This document shows, piece after piece, positions 1 through 10,300 of a stretch of DNA of 33,339 bases; positions within the stretch are counted from its first letter, which is position 1, and every line of letters begins with the position of its first letter. Below the pieces are notes generated by a model that did no database searches, had not been told where the DNA came from, and saw only the letters and a program-made list of their open reading frames with translations. Made by a program: the position numbers and the translations under genes. This stretch comes from Phlegmacium glaucopus (Eukaryota; Basidiomycota; Agaricomycetes; Agaricales; Cortinariaceae), in assembly GCA_015039465.1 (NCBI GenBank), contig MU129989.1, positions 60,157-93,495 of the forward strand, given 5' to 3'.

Positions 1-1245
1 TTTATTTAAGTACTTGAAACTTGTATGTTTTCCCTCAGTTCAAATATCAACTTAGTTTCCTCCTCTCGTTTTTCCTCTAAGTCACTGAGGCCTTCTGACT
101 TGTTACTTTCTTCTTCCGTTCTGAAATCAGGACACCTTAGGAGCTGGGCGGCACAGCACACATGCTGAGGCCAATGTCCTTTCTGGGTTACTGTTCCGGT
201 TCCGTTCCGGAGTAACTCCGACGTGACTCCTTTGTTTTAAACTTAACAAGAAGTTCATACTTATATTGTTTACTCATTGTAGTCATACCTCAGTCTATCT
301 TTTTGAGACTGAGGTCAGTATCTATCCTTTTTTACTTTACCACAAAGACTCATAAAGTAGTAGCTTTATCTGTTCTATAGGTATAGCTAACAATAACAAT
401 AGTCTATCTTTTCGAGACTGAGCTTTATCTGTTCTATAATTTGTTCACTCATCGTTGTTCGTTCATGTTCATTCACCATTCATGTTCATTCACCATTCAT
501 GTTCATTCACCATTCATGTTCATTCACCATTCATGTTCATTCACCATTCATGTTCATTCACCATTCATTTGCTATCTGTTCATTTGTTTGTGTTCTGTTC
601 ATCCATTTGCAGCCATGTGTCCATGCTCGTTCATGCATCATCGTCATTTGTCTGTCCTATACTACATTAGAATTTAATTTTGATTTCAAAAAAATGCTTG
701 CCAAGAATATAAGGAGATTTGTCCATTGTTGTTGCCATCCATTCATCCATTGTTGTTGTTCTTTCATTCATCCATTCATTGTCTTTGGTTCATTGGTTCA
801 TCATTGTTTGTTTATGTTTGTTCATCCATTGTTGGCATTTGTTGTTCATCATTTGTCTGTAGTAGTTTATATTAGATTTAATTTTAAATTTTAAAGGAAA
901 TACCGGTGAAAGTAGTACCAGTGCTTGTCATTGTTCTGCTTGGCATTTGTCCTGTTAAGTTACAAAACAGAATCGGAACAGAGTATCTCTGGAACGGATG
1001 GAAGGACAGAAACAGAATAGGACTTGGCCTCAGCTTGTGTGCTGTGCCACCCAAGCTCCTATGAGTCCTGATTTTGGAAGTAGGGGAAATGGAATAAGTA
1101 GGAAGTCACTTAAGGACTTAGAGAACAAGTAGAGTGGGGAACTAGGTTGATATTCAAAACTAAGGAAAAACATACAAGGATCAAGTACTTAAATAATAAT
1201 AAGGAATTGCAACCAAAATGTAAAATATAAATATAAAGTGCTGCA
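1..1245. mobile_element. Non-autonomous element with ~250-bp terminal inverted repeats (left end cut by window)
   Basis: Bases 1-246 and about 952-1215 are imperfect inverted copies of each other. Both contain the blocks TTTAAGTACTTG, CAGCACAC and TAACTTAAC in mirrored order. The right end continues to about 1245 (AAGTGCTGC). The interior holds no transposase, only CATT-rich simple sequence and a 17-bp array. Related ends recur at 5934-6066 and 9282-9569, so this is a dispersed family. The superfamily is unknown, and the target-site duplication cannot be read because the left end lies outside the window. Confidence 0.7.
464..565. repeat. 17-bp tandem repeat, 6 units
   Basis: Six consecutive copies of CATGTTCATTCACCATT start at 464, 481, 498, 515, 532 and 549. 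They lie inside the TIR element. Degenerate CATT-rich sequence continues to about 850. The open frames across this region (441-894) are repeat translations rich in F, H and S and are not genes. Confidence 0.9.
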
Positions 1246-1599
1246 CTCTTGTAAGGGGACATTGACTAGTTGCAAGCAACTTATAGACTTAGAGAGAAGT
1301 TATTGCCAGTAACCAAATTGTATACAAAGGTGTCGTTAACAGACGACCCCTCCTACCTAATATACATGAGGACTGATGTAACTACCCTCAGCCTTGATAA
1401 CAATTGTACGGTACAATATAGAAATAGAACACATGTTCCATAGGAACATGTGATAAGTATCTACCCAGGGACGCACATGGGCACCATACTAAGGAACATT
1501 TGTGTAAACTACTGGTAACTGTTTGGTACCAAACTAGAGGAGGAGGGAATGGAGCATAGCTAGAATAATGAGCATACATAGAATTGTCCTCTTACAGCT

Positions 1600-1872
1600 T
1601 TGCTCCCAGAAGGTCTTGTGTTCTTGGGCGAATAATCTGATGCTGGTGTGCTGACTGATAGTGGGAAAGTGATGACAAAGGAAAAGTTGTTATGGTGATG
1701 AGGGAAATGGGTTTGGAATAATATTGGAAGAGCCAGAATGACATGGAAAGGTCTCGGAGTTGATCATGGGTTGAGTGATAAGGAAGTAGAGGGGAAAGGA
1801 CTGTACAGAGTATGGACTACTGGAACAAGCTCCATTGGAGTCAGAACAGAGTAATGTATGATGGAATGTAAC
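1600..1872 (+). repeat. Dispersed ~280-bp repeat R3, copy 1
   Basis: This segment is clearly similar to 7476-7757 (same strand) and 8998-9277 (opposite strand). Shared blocks include GGTGTGCTGACTGATA, GGGAAATGGGTTTGGA and GGAATGTAACA. It holds no supported coding frame. The stretch just upstream (about 1295-1400) also matches 7790-7890, but there it lies on the other side of R3, so the order differs between copies. Confidence 0.75.
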
Positions 1873-1927
1873 ATGTCCATTCATTGTCCCCGGTTCATTC
1901 AGTCATTATCATTTGTTTATGTTCACT

Positions 1928-2426
1928 TAGTGTTTAAAAGTCTGGTCCGGTCTGGTTTTTTGACCCTCAGGGCCTTTAACCGAGACCGTAACTGGTCCAC
2001 CTTGGTCCTAGGACCAAAAAAGACCGGACTGGACCACTTAGGACCGGTTTACAATGGTTTTTTTTGGTCCTAGGACTGGTCCTGGTCCTAACTGGTCTTC
2101 TGCTGACAAATATATATTTTGTATCAGAAACGGTTGTTAAGTTTAATAATAGCTTTTGAACAAGCCCAAGAATGTTGAATTCCGTTAGGATTTGGACTTT
2201 CTACAGTAATACTAGTAAAATGCCTTATTTTAGAGAATATTTTAGACTATTTTACAGATCTATTTATTTCTCAGCCAGTTTTTATTGGATTTTTATGATC
2301 TTGGGCTCGTTGGAAAGGGGTAAATTAGGGCTACCCTTTTGCTAGTTTAAACCAGTCTGAACCTCAAAAGACCGGTTAATCGAGACTGGTCTTTTTCCGG
2401 TCTCGTAACCGGACCTTCAAACACTA
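1928..2426. mobile_element. hAT-like MITE, 499 bp, with 8-bp target-site duplication
   Basis: The element begins TAGTGTTT and ends AAACACTA, and it is flanked on both sides by TGTTCACT (1920-1927 and 2427-2434). An 8-bp duplication together with a terminus fitting the hAT pattern YARNG (TAGTG) supports a hAT-type non-autonomous element. The interior is full of GGTCC/GGACC and ACCGG motifs in both orientations. It contains no open frame of transposase length. Confidence 0.8.
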
Positions 2427-2434
2427 TGTTCACT

Positions 2435-2680
2435 CATCCATTTTTGGTGTTCATTGTTTGTTGTTTATCTGTAGTAGGTTATATTAGATTTAAATTCAAA
2501 TTTCTAAAAAAATACTGGCAAAGGTACACTGCTGGTGGCAGGTGGTGTTTCCATTGGAAAACCCTATTTTTAGAAATCTTTTGTCACTTCTAAAAACATT
2601 TTTCCTAGGTTACACTGAAATAATTGCCTTATAAGGAAATTATCCCCATCTCATACTTGGAGCATGAAATTAAAAATTCT
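2435..2680. repeat. Partial copy of the interior of the 1-1245 element
   Basis: Sequence on both sides of the hAT-like MITE (about 1860-1927 and 2435-2515) resembles about 770-900, sharing GTTATATTAGATTTAA and nearby CATT-rich text. The MITE therefore landed inside an older copy of that repeat. From about 2520 to 2680 I see no feature. Confidence 0.5.
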
Positions 2681-2681
2681 A

Positions 2682-3840
2682 ATTCCTGAGAAATGTTCAG
2701 AATTTAAAATATAACATATTCTCTCACCAAAACAAATCTCATAAATGAGTTGTTGAAGAGTTCTATTCCTTAGAAGCTTCAGCCATCAATTTGGCTGGCA
2801 TTGGCTTGATATTGTTTTATCAAGCTCAACATTTAAAATCAGAAGATTAAACTCCTGAGAAATGTTTGGAATACATTTAGAGCATTTCATATCACCAACA
2901 TTAGTTACAGTAACTAGTTTATGAAGTGTTCTATAGGTTGGAAGTTTCAAACATCACACTTTGGATGAAATTGGCTGAAGATCACTCAGTTGTGAAGGGT
3001 TGAAAGCAAAATTTTAAAATATAACTCCTGAGAAATGCTGATAATATATAGTAGAGCATTTTTTGTCACTATGATAGGTTGCAGAACTCAGTTTCTGAAG
3101 AGTTTATAGGCTGGATGTCTCAAAAATTGCAATTTAGCAGGCATTTGGGTTGGGTTTGCTAATTTATTGGATTATAAGTGTGAAATAAATTAATTAAATT
3201 CTTGAGGAATATTTTTGACACACCATAGACAATATTTGGTCACAGGAAAAGCTAAAAAGCCCAGTTGATGAACAGTTCTATAGGCTGGAAGTTTCAAATT
3301 TGGATAGGAATTGGCAGTAGCTCACTTATTTTTAAGGGCTTGAGTGTGAAATAAGAAATTCTAACTTCTGAGAGATGTTCATAATACAAGTTATACTATT
3401 TTGTGTCAGTGGTTTGAGCTACAGAAACCAGTTTTAGATGTGTTCTATAGGCTAGAAGTTGCCAACACTGCATTTTAGCAGGAATTTGGGTGGAAACTGA
3501 TCATCTTTAAGGGTCTGGGTGTGAAATAAAATAAAATAATTGCTAATAAATAATAAAAATACATATTAGAACATTCAACATCACTAAGACAAGTTATATA
3601 AACCAGTTTCTGAAGTGTCCCATTGGCTGGAAGTCATGAAAATGGCATTTTGGCAGGTATTTGGGTGGAAATTGCTCATTTATCAGGTCCTGAGTGTGAA
3701 ATAAAATAAAATAACTGCTGAGAAATATTTAAAATACATGGTAGAGAATTTCACATCACCAAAACATGTTGTGGAAATGAATAATTGAAGTGTTATATTG
3801 CCTGGAAGTTTCAGTCCACCAGATAAAGAAAGCACAGCCA
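2682..3840. repeat. Degenerate satellite-like tandem array, ~172-bp unit, about 7 units
   Basis: A block like ACTCCTGAGAAATGTT recurs at 2682, 2851, 3024, 3198, 3364, 3538 (weak) and 3714, a spacing of 166-176 bp. Within each unit the same order recurs: a CATCACCAA-like block, then GTTCTATAGGCTGGAAG, then GCATTTTGGCAGG, then GAGTGTGAAATAAA. Units have diverged by many substitutions and small indels, so the array is old. It is AT-rich and non-coding. Confidence 0.8.
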
Positions 3841-3845
3841 CCTCA

Positions 3846-4066
3846 AAAACCCCAAATAATTACCATTTTTATCATAAAAATTCAATCACTATATATTCCT
3901 ATGATGCCATAATACATTTATGATGCCAAAAAAATCATCCAATATGATGCAGAACTGAGAGAGCAGGCTATGTTTCAAGTGTTTCACACTTTGTCACACA
4001 TTTGGCAATGTGACATGACATAACACTGCCAAATCTGTAATAGACATTGCCCACCACCACTTCCAA
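3846..4066. mobile_element. Transposon terminal region (inverted match to 32309-32530)
   Basis: This segment is an inverted match to 32309-32530. Shared blocks include CATTGCCCACCACCA, TGACATAACACTGCCAAAT (near match), AAGTGTTTCACACTTTGTCA and AATTACCATTTTTATCATAA. Similarity stops just after CATTGCCCACCACCA in both copies, which marks the likely element terminus. No open frame is attached to this copy. Confidence 0.65.
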
Positions 4067-4106
4067 CATAAACTTGATATTCATTCACTGTATGTTATCA
4101 CCCACT

Positions 4107-5930
4107 GACTTGCTGTCCTGTCAGGAGTAGAACCTCAATGGTTTGACTGCTGCATCAACTCTTGCATTGCCTACACTGGACAGTACCAAGATCTTGACAA
4201 ATGCCCGGATTTCTCTGAAGGATGGTGGACACTCCATGGCCAACCTTGTTGCATGTTCTGTTATATTCCCTTCATTCCTCGCTTACAGACTTATTTTCCA
4301 AATGAAAAATCATTAATGGAACTCCAGTACCGACACAAATATAAGGCAAGCAACAACACCATATCTGATGTTTTTGACTCTGAGCACTTTGCACAACTAT
4401 GGTCACTGTCGATGGCCAAGAACTGCTTCACCAATACTTTTCCAGAAAGCATGATATTGCATTTTCCACATGTCTAGACTCATACCTACTTCACAAATGG
4501 CAGTGAGGCAGACCCTCAGCATTATAATTTACCTCCTGAAATTTGTACCCACATCTCATGGCTCATACTCAGTAAAAACGAGAAGTCAGGTAAAGTCATG
4601 GTAAAGTCACGGTAAAGTCACGGTAAAGTCACATAAAGTCACATAAAGTCATAGTTTGTGACTTTACCAAGACTTTACTAGACCAATACTAGACTAAATT
4701 GCAAAAATTTTGACTACCACATGACTATGAAATTGATGAACACAAGGTCGACTAGTCATATGTTTTTAAAATGGCTCTAATTGGAATTTTGGGTCTCAAG
4801 ACGGTCAGATTCTGGTCTCAAATTAAAACCAGTTTAGTCAGCATTGGCACGACCTTGCCATTGAGCTAAGTTGTAGTTACTATTACTTACTGTTAGTACC
4901 TTAGTGACATTACATATTATAGCAATGATTGATGCATCAATGACTAATGGTTTCGCACCAACTTTTGATTGATCTTGATGAACAGTGAACACCAATTTTA
5001 GTAGTCATGTAAGCGTCAAAATTTTTGTCATTTAGTCAGGTACGTGACTTTTGCTTGACTTTTGCCCATCTTTCATGTGACTATTACATGACTTACGTGA
5101 CTTCTCATTTTTACTGAGGCTCATATGTGTTGGTGTTATCCCAGGCCCAAAAGGACCAAAGTGGCTTGTCACTTTCCTCCACCCATTTGAAAATGAGTGC
5201 ATCCTTTTAGCAAGTGGTGTAAAAACCTTTGATTGTGTTGAATGGGATCACTTTCCGCTGCATGGCTACAACACTTTTCCACTCAGCGACATCATGGCAA
5301 TCAAAAAATTTCTCAATATCAAAGGCCATAATGGTAAAAGTCCATGTTGATCTTGTGAGATCAAAGCAATAAACAACCCTGATTGCCCTGATAAAACATA
5401 CTATGTTCCTCTCACCCATCCTCAGAAGCTGCAAGCATGGAGACCAAAAGAGTTACCACTGCAAACTCATGCAAATTGGGCCAATGTTACCATGCAAATC
5501 TCACAAGCCAAGCTCAAGAAGGATCGTGAGGCCATAGCCATGCCAGCCCTTTGATGTGTGGGGTCCATTGATTATGCACATGGTGCTCCATGGGATTTCA
5601 TGCATCTCCTGCTTGAGAACATTGTCAAGAACCTTGTTCATCTCTGGATGGGAAAATTCAAGAATCTCAACTGGGACCAAAGACTATGTCATTCTGGATT
5701 ATATCTGGAAGGATATTGGTCTGGAAACAGTTGCTGCAGTAAGGAACATTCCATCAGCATTTGTTTGCTCTACATAGATCAGACCTTGAGGCATGAGATC
5801 AAGGAGAGAGGCAAAGAGATAATCAGTGTCTTGTCACACTTGACCAGGTGCCTTCCATATTTGGGGTGGTGAGAATAATGCAGCTGCCATCAAAATGAGA
5901 ATGTGCCCACATTGTTGTTGCCAAACAAAC
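4107..5930 (+). pseudogene. Decayed Plavaka/CACTA-type (Tnp2-like) transposase, interrupted by a MITE
   Basis: This is a DDE transposase remnant of the Plavaka group (CACTA-related), recognised by family signatures spread over three frames. Around 4130-4300 there is a WFDCCINSCIAYTG-like zinc/knuckle region followed by YIPFIPRLQ. Around 4350-4395 there is NTISDVFDSEHF. Around 5130-5250 there is GVIPGPKGPKW then GVKTFDCVEWDHFPLHGY. At 5315-5345 there is IKGHNGKSPC followed by a stop. Around 5560-5670 there is DYAHGAPWDFMHLLLENIV then LWMGKFKNLN. After a frameshift comes DYIWKDIGLETVAAVRNIP at about 5690-5750. There are at least two in-frame stops and one frameshift, and the 3' end is lost at about 5930 where another repeat begins. 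A 550-bp MITE (4568-5117) splits it. It cannot encode an active enzyme. Confidence 0.85.
4568..5117. mobile_element. MITE, ~550 bp, with TIRs and 7-8 bp target-site duplication
   Basis: The ends are CTCAGTAAAAACGAGAAGTC and the inverse of GACTTCTCATTTTTACTGA, which differ at one position. The sequence GGCTCATA flanks both sides (4560-4567 and 5118-5125). Subterminal AAAGTCAC/T motifs repeat at 4590-4655 and reappear inverted near the right end. It carries no protein. The insertion lies inside the Plavaka transposase, and removing it with one flank copy rejoins the frame. Confidence 0.88.
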
Positions 5931-5933
5931 CCT

Positions 5934-6066
5934 AAGGACTTAGAGGACAAGTATGAGGGGGGAACTAGGTTGATATTTGAAACTAAGGAAAACATACAAG
6001 CTTTGAGTACTTAAATAATAATAAGGAATTGCAACTGAAATATAAAAGATAAATATAAAGTGCTGC
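5934..6066. repeat. Truncated end of the 1-1245 TIR family
   Basis: This matches 1100-1240: shared blocks are TAAGGACTTAGAG, AACTAGGTTGATAT, GAGTACTTAAATAATAATAA and TATAAATATAAAGTGCTGC. It is in the right-end orientation and faces the inverted end at 9282, with 3.2 kb between them. It cuts off the Plavaka transposase remnant. Confidence 0.75.
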
Positions 6067-6865
6067 GCTATAAATCATTGTTTGTGTTGCTATATAACAC
6101 CAACCAGAGAGCAGTGGACCAGACCTTAGGTCAAGAGACTCCCTGTTGTTCGTTTAGGGAAGGTATAACCTTGACTTTTAACACACAGAGGGGGCAAGAA
6201 TAGAGGTGGATGAGGATGAATATGAGAGAGTCTTTGGTGAGACTACAGCGATTGACAGTAGGGGACAGTGACAAGTAAAAGGCTGAAAAAGCAAAGGGAG
6301 TAGAGGATGTGGATGAGGATGATAGAGGAAGAGTCTTCAGCAAGACTATAGTGATTGACAGTAGGGGACAGAAACAGATAAAAGGCAGAAAAAGCGAACT
6401 TGAGGGAGGAATTCACTGGAATTCCACTGAGAGGATGACTGTGGGGAGTAAGAATGAATTTAGATGAACTACCTATCCTGGTACAAAAGAGCAGTATTTA
6501 TACCCTATGGATGAGGCTATGTAGAACAATAAAAAAAGAAAGAAGTACGCACTGTCAAAGGAAGAATGATGAAGAGAGGACAGCTGCGAGAAGAACAGAA
6601 CAATGGAAAAGAAAAAGGAACAGAAAAAGAATCTGTAAAGTGTCAAAGTGCGAGAGAAAAGAAGAGAAGGCAGTGTACATAGTCCAATAGCAAAAAATAT
6701 ATCAACTCCATAGCCATGTGGTCATGTCAAAATATGAAAGGTCCTGAGTCAACACTTGAAAGGCACAGCCTTGTTCCCGAGAAAATACTACTTGCCCATG
6801 ATCCCATGTCATGCAGCCTTGATAACACTTGACACTCTGCAAGAATAATCCTCTGCTGCTGATTC
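6067..6865. other. Non-coding, purine-rich stretch with a ~103-bp duplication
   Basis: Two imperfect tandem units (about 6205-6307 and 6308-6405) share GATTGACAGTAGGGGACAG and AAAAGGC.GAAAAAGC, with a period of about 103 bp. The small open frame at 6454-6690 is low-complexity K/R/E sequence without family resemblance. I see no gene. Confidence 0.5.
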
Positions 6866-7084
6866 ATCTGCAATTCCTGCTTAGTTGTGATCCTCCTGGA
6901 CTTCCTAAATTGTCATAAAGAGGGTGGGAAGGCTTCAGGTACCACGTGAATGATGGTTTTTGCAGTGAGTGATAAGATAAGAGGTAGATGAGTGAGGATA
7001 GGGGACTGAGTGCGATCCAGGAGCGAGGTATGGCAAGATAGATAGCTGAGGCAAAGACTTGTGAGTCCATAGCCACAACAACAA

Positions 7085-7474
7085 TGACAAAGCCTTTGAC
7101 ATAATGGGAGATGTAGCTGATGCATCCATAAACAGGCCATTCTTGGAATGATGGGCCATAGATACGATCAAACGCGAGCCAATGACCGATGCAAATAGTA
7201 GATTGATCGCTTTGTTGTATCACTAACCAAGGGACAAACGGATGGTAGATGTTAAGGAGCATGTCGATGGTGTAAATGATGGATATCATAGTGGAAGACA
7301 TTGAGGATATGATGAGCGATGAGGATGATAACGCTGAACAAATGATTTTGTTGACCAGGAACGTGATTCAGGGCTGCTTCCAAAATAGGTAAGCAAATTC
7401 AAAGTCCGCTTATTTTCATGATGGCAACTTTTAAGCTTTGTTCTCATGCTACCAATCAGTATTGGTGCGCGATA
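7085..7474 (-). repeat. Dispersed repeat R4, copy A (inverted relative to 32862-33339)
   Basis: The complement of this stretch matches 32862-33339 base for base over long runs, for example GCGCACCAATACTGATTGGT and AAAATAAGCGGACTTTGAAT. Both copies have open frames with FQEWP and GCI.YISHYVKGF, but stops and frameshifts prevent a single reading and I recognise no protein family. Homology may continue below 7085, where the window's second copy ends. Confidence 0.75.
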
Positions 7475-7475
7475 G

Positions 7476-9277
7476 TGCTCTGCTCCTGGAAGGTCTTGCA
7501 TTCTTGGGTGAATATCCAATGCTGGTGTGCTGACTGATAATGGGAAAGTGATGACAAAGAAATAGTTGTTATGGTGATGATGATGAGGGAAATGGGTTTG
7601 GAGTAATGTCCGAAGAGTCAGAATGACATGGAGAAGTCTTGGAGTTGGATGTGGATAGAGTAATTCTGGAAGTAAAGGAAAGCACTGGTATGGAGTATGA
7701 GCTACCAGGAGCAGCTCCATTGGAGCTGGACCGCAGTAATGTATAATGGAATGTAACAACACTGTAGAACAGTGCTAGAACTTAGGAAGATGGATATTGC
7801 CAGTAACCAAGTTTATACAAAGGTGTCATCTACAGACGACACCTGCTACCATATATACAGAAGGACCAAGGTAACTACCCTAAGCCCTGATAATGATCAT
7901 ATGTAAGTAAAGTAAATATAGGAAGGAGTGGAAACTATCTAAAACAGTGAAATGAGGCTAAAAATAGGCAACCTCTATATTTTCAGGCACAAAGAATGCA
8001 CATGGTGCCAGAACCAAAGGGACCAGGAACCAGTATATCTATTTTTGGATTATTAGTTATTTTTAAACCTGTCAGTTGTATAAAATACCCCCAGACTTTG
8101 TAACCAAGTAGAAAATTGGATTCTTTCCCCCCTCCCCATTTGAAACCTAGTACAGCTCACTGTCTTAGACATTGAGCAAGAACATTTGTTTTGTGAAGTG
8201 GAGCCAAGGAGCTGCCGAAGGCGGCGATGAGGCTGCACAGGAACCACACTCATGCACATGCACCCCATCAAGCTGCCCCCAAACTCTGAAGACCCCCCAG
8301 TCCCAATACGCTCATTGCCAATCCCCTCAGGCACAAACTGGGTTTTCATCATTTCTGAATCATCAGTGACGTTAGACATTGAGCAAGAACATTTGTTTTG
8401 GGACTTGGAATTGAAATAAAATCAGTTTCTCAGTGTGTTGATAACTTGTTGCAATAATTGTGGATTGTTGTGAAAGTTGTGAATTGTGTTGTGTTGAAGT
8501 CATAGCAGAAGTCTTAGAGTCCTCCAGTGTATGCAACATTTGTGAGGTTGTAACAAAGTCTTGAACTTGTGTGTACAAAGTTTTAAATCAATCAGAAAAG
8601 TCTTAGGAATTCTTTTGCTGATTGTTGGTGCAAGCCATAAATTGCAAAGTGCTTTTGAAACTTTTAAAAGTTTTGATCATCCTTAAATTGATCTAAATTA
8701 TTGTTGTTATTGTGTGTGTCAGTTGAAGAGAAATTCACAATTTTGGAAAGGTTATACTTTCTAGAAAACCCAAACTCACATTATAAAACTATACAAAGCA
8801 TTGATTGTATTATTGTTTTGAGTAGAGATTTTTAGAATCTTGAAATACACTTTTTCACAACCAACTCTGTGCAGTTACATACATCAGCAGAGTCCAGTGG
8901 ACAATGTAGGGGAGTGTAAAGTACACAGTTCAGTGTTTGGACACATTCAAGACTATCTGAACACATTCACTGTAGGTCAGAAATTTTGCAAATGCTGGTG
9001 TTACATTCCATCATATGTTGCTCTGGTCCAACTCTGATGGAGCTGATTCTGGTAGTCCATACTCCATACAGTCCTTTCCCTCTACCTCCAGATTTACTCT
9101 GCCTACATCCAACTCCGAGACTTCTCCATGTCATTCTGACTCTTCCAACATTACTCCAAACCCATTTCCCTTATCATCACCATAACAACTATTTCTTTGT
9201 CATCACTTTCCCATTACCAGTCAGCACACCAGCACTGGATGATTCACCCAAGAATGTAAGACCTTCCAGGAGCAGAG
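7476..9277. mobile_element. 1.8-kb segment bounded by ~280-bp inverted R3 repeats
   Basis: R3 at 7476-7757 and R3 at 8998-9277 are inverted copies with mirrored outer ends GCTCTGCTCCTGGAAGGTCT and its complement. This could be a TIR element of about 1.8 kb. The interior (7758-8997) is AT-rich with no supported gene. It contains a 29-bp direct repeat (8165-8193 and 8372-8400) and a possible LTR. I see no clear target-site duplication, so two independent insertions facing each other remain possible. Confidence 0.5.
7763..8002 (+). repeat. Possible solo or partial LTR with primer-binding-like site
   Basis: The segment starts TGTAGAACAG and ends AATGCACA. It is followed directly by TGGTGCCAGAACC (8003-8015), which has the general form of a retrotransposon primer-binding site. 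A diverged match to its inner part occurs at 1295-1400. No second LTR, gag or pol sequence is visible. This is a weak call. Confidence 0.25.
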
Positions 9278-9281
9278 CGCA

Positions 9282-9569
9282 GCACATTATATTTATCTTT
9301 TATATTTCAGTTGCAATTCCTTGATTATTTAAGTACTCAAAGCTTGTATGTTTTTCCTTAGTTTCAAATATCAACCTAGTTCCCCCCTCTACTTGTCCTC
9401 TAAGTCCTTAAGTGACTTGCTACTTGTTCCTTTACTTCCACTCCAAAATCAGGACTCGTAGGAGCTTGGGCAGCACAGCACACAAGCTGAGGCCAAGTCC
9501 TTTCCATTACCGTCCTTCTGTTCTGTTCTGGAAATACTCTGTTCTGATTCTGTTTCATAACTTAACAAT
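9282..9569. repeat. Left end of the 1-1245 TIR family (inverted copy)
   Basis: Reads GCAGCAC...ATTTAAGTACT...CACAAGCTGAGG...TAACTTAAC in the same direction as 1-246 and is the inverse of 952-1245. It is more complete than the window's first copy at the outer end. No partnering right end lies to its right within the window. Confidence 0.75.
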
Positions 9570-10300
9570 GCTGGACTCAACATTGTGTTCAGTTCACCTC
9601 CTCTAAACCAAACATGCATTCTGTTTAGCAGTGGTTCCATTCAGAACCAAACTGCAGCAACACTAATGTTGTAAAACACCTTGCCCCAGTTCATACAAGA
9701 CCAGACATATCACACAAAATATATGCTCTAGAAAACTATAGGCTTTGCAAATTCCAATATATAAAACTAAACTAATTCAGAATGTGCTGGAAACACATTA
9801 TTTGTGTATTCAAAGAAGAGAAATATAAAACTTACACAGAAGATTACCAATAATGTCATTTTTAAAATTGATAAGGTCATCATTGGATGGGTAATGCTGA
9901 CTGATGAACCAATTATCCTTCCCATATGATGTGAAATGATCATTTATATTCATAGTTGAATATAAATCCAATGCCTTCTGGAAACCTTGTTGGGCTAAAT
10001 ATCCTCTCTGTACATGCCAGAAGGAATTCTCCAGACAGATGAGGATTGCTATTCATTAATAGTAATAAATAAAAATAAAATGTAAAGCAAGGTATAAGCC
10101 AAACCTGCAAAAGCATGCAATGTGAGTTTCTGTATGAAATTTGAGTGAACCAAAGAAAAAATGAGAATAAAATTATATACCTGAAAGTAAACATCTACAT
10201 ATGGCAAGAGACTTCTTGCCTTTCCAATGAAGTTTGTTTTCAGTAGGTGGATAAAAGGGTAAAAGAATAAAGTGGCCTACAACCTATTCAGATTAAAATG
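9570..10300. other. AT-rich spacer, no feature seen
   Basis: Between a TIR-family end and the 70-bp minisatellite I see no gene, no family-specific motif and no obvious repeat. The minus-strand frame at 9940-10194 shows no recognisable domain. Confidence 0.5.

Noticed and set aside
441..894. Overlapping plus-strand open frames of 71-131 residues
   Set aside because: They translate the 17-bp CATT-rich tandem array. The F/H/S-rich repeats have no protein character.
6864..7301. 145-residue minus-strand frame with hydrophobic segments
   Set aside because: It lies in dispersed repeat R4. The second copy has stops and shifts in the equivalent frame, and no family is recognisable.
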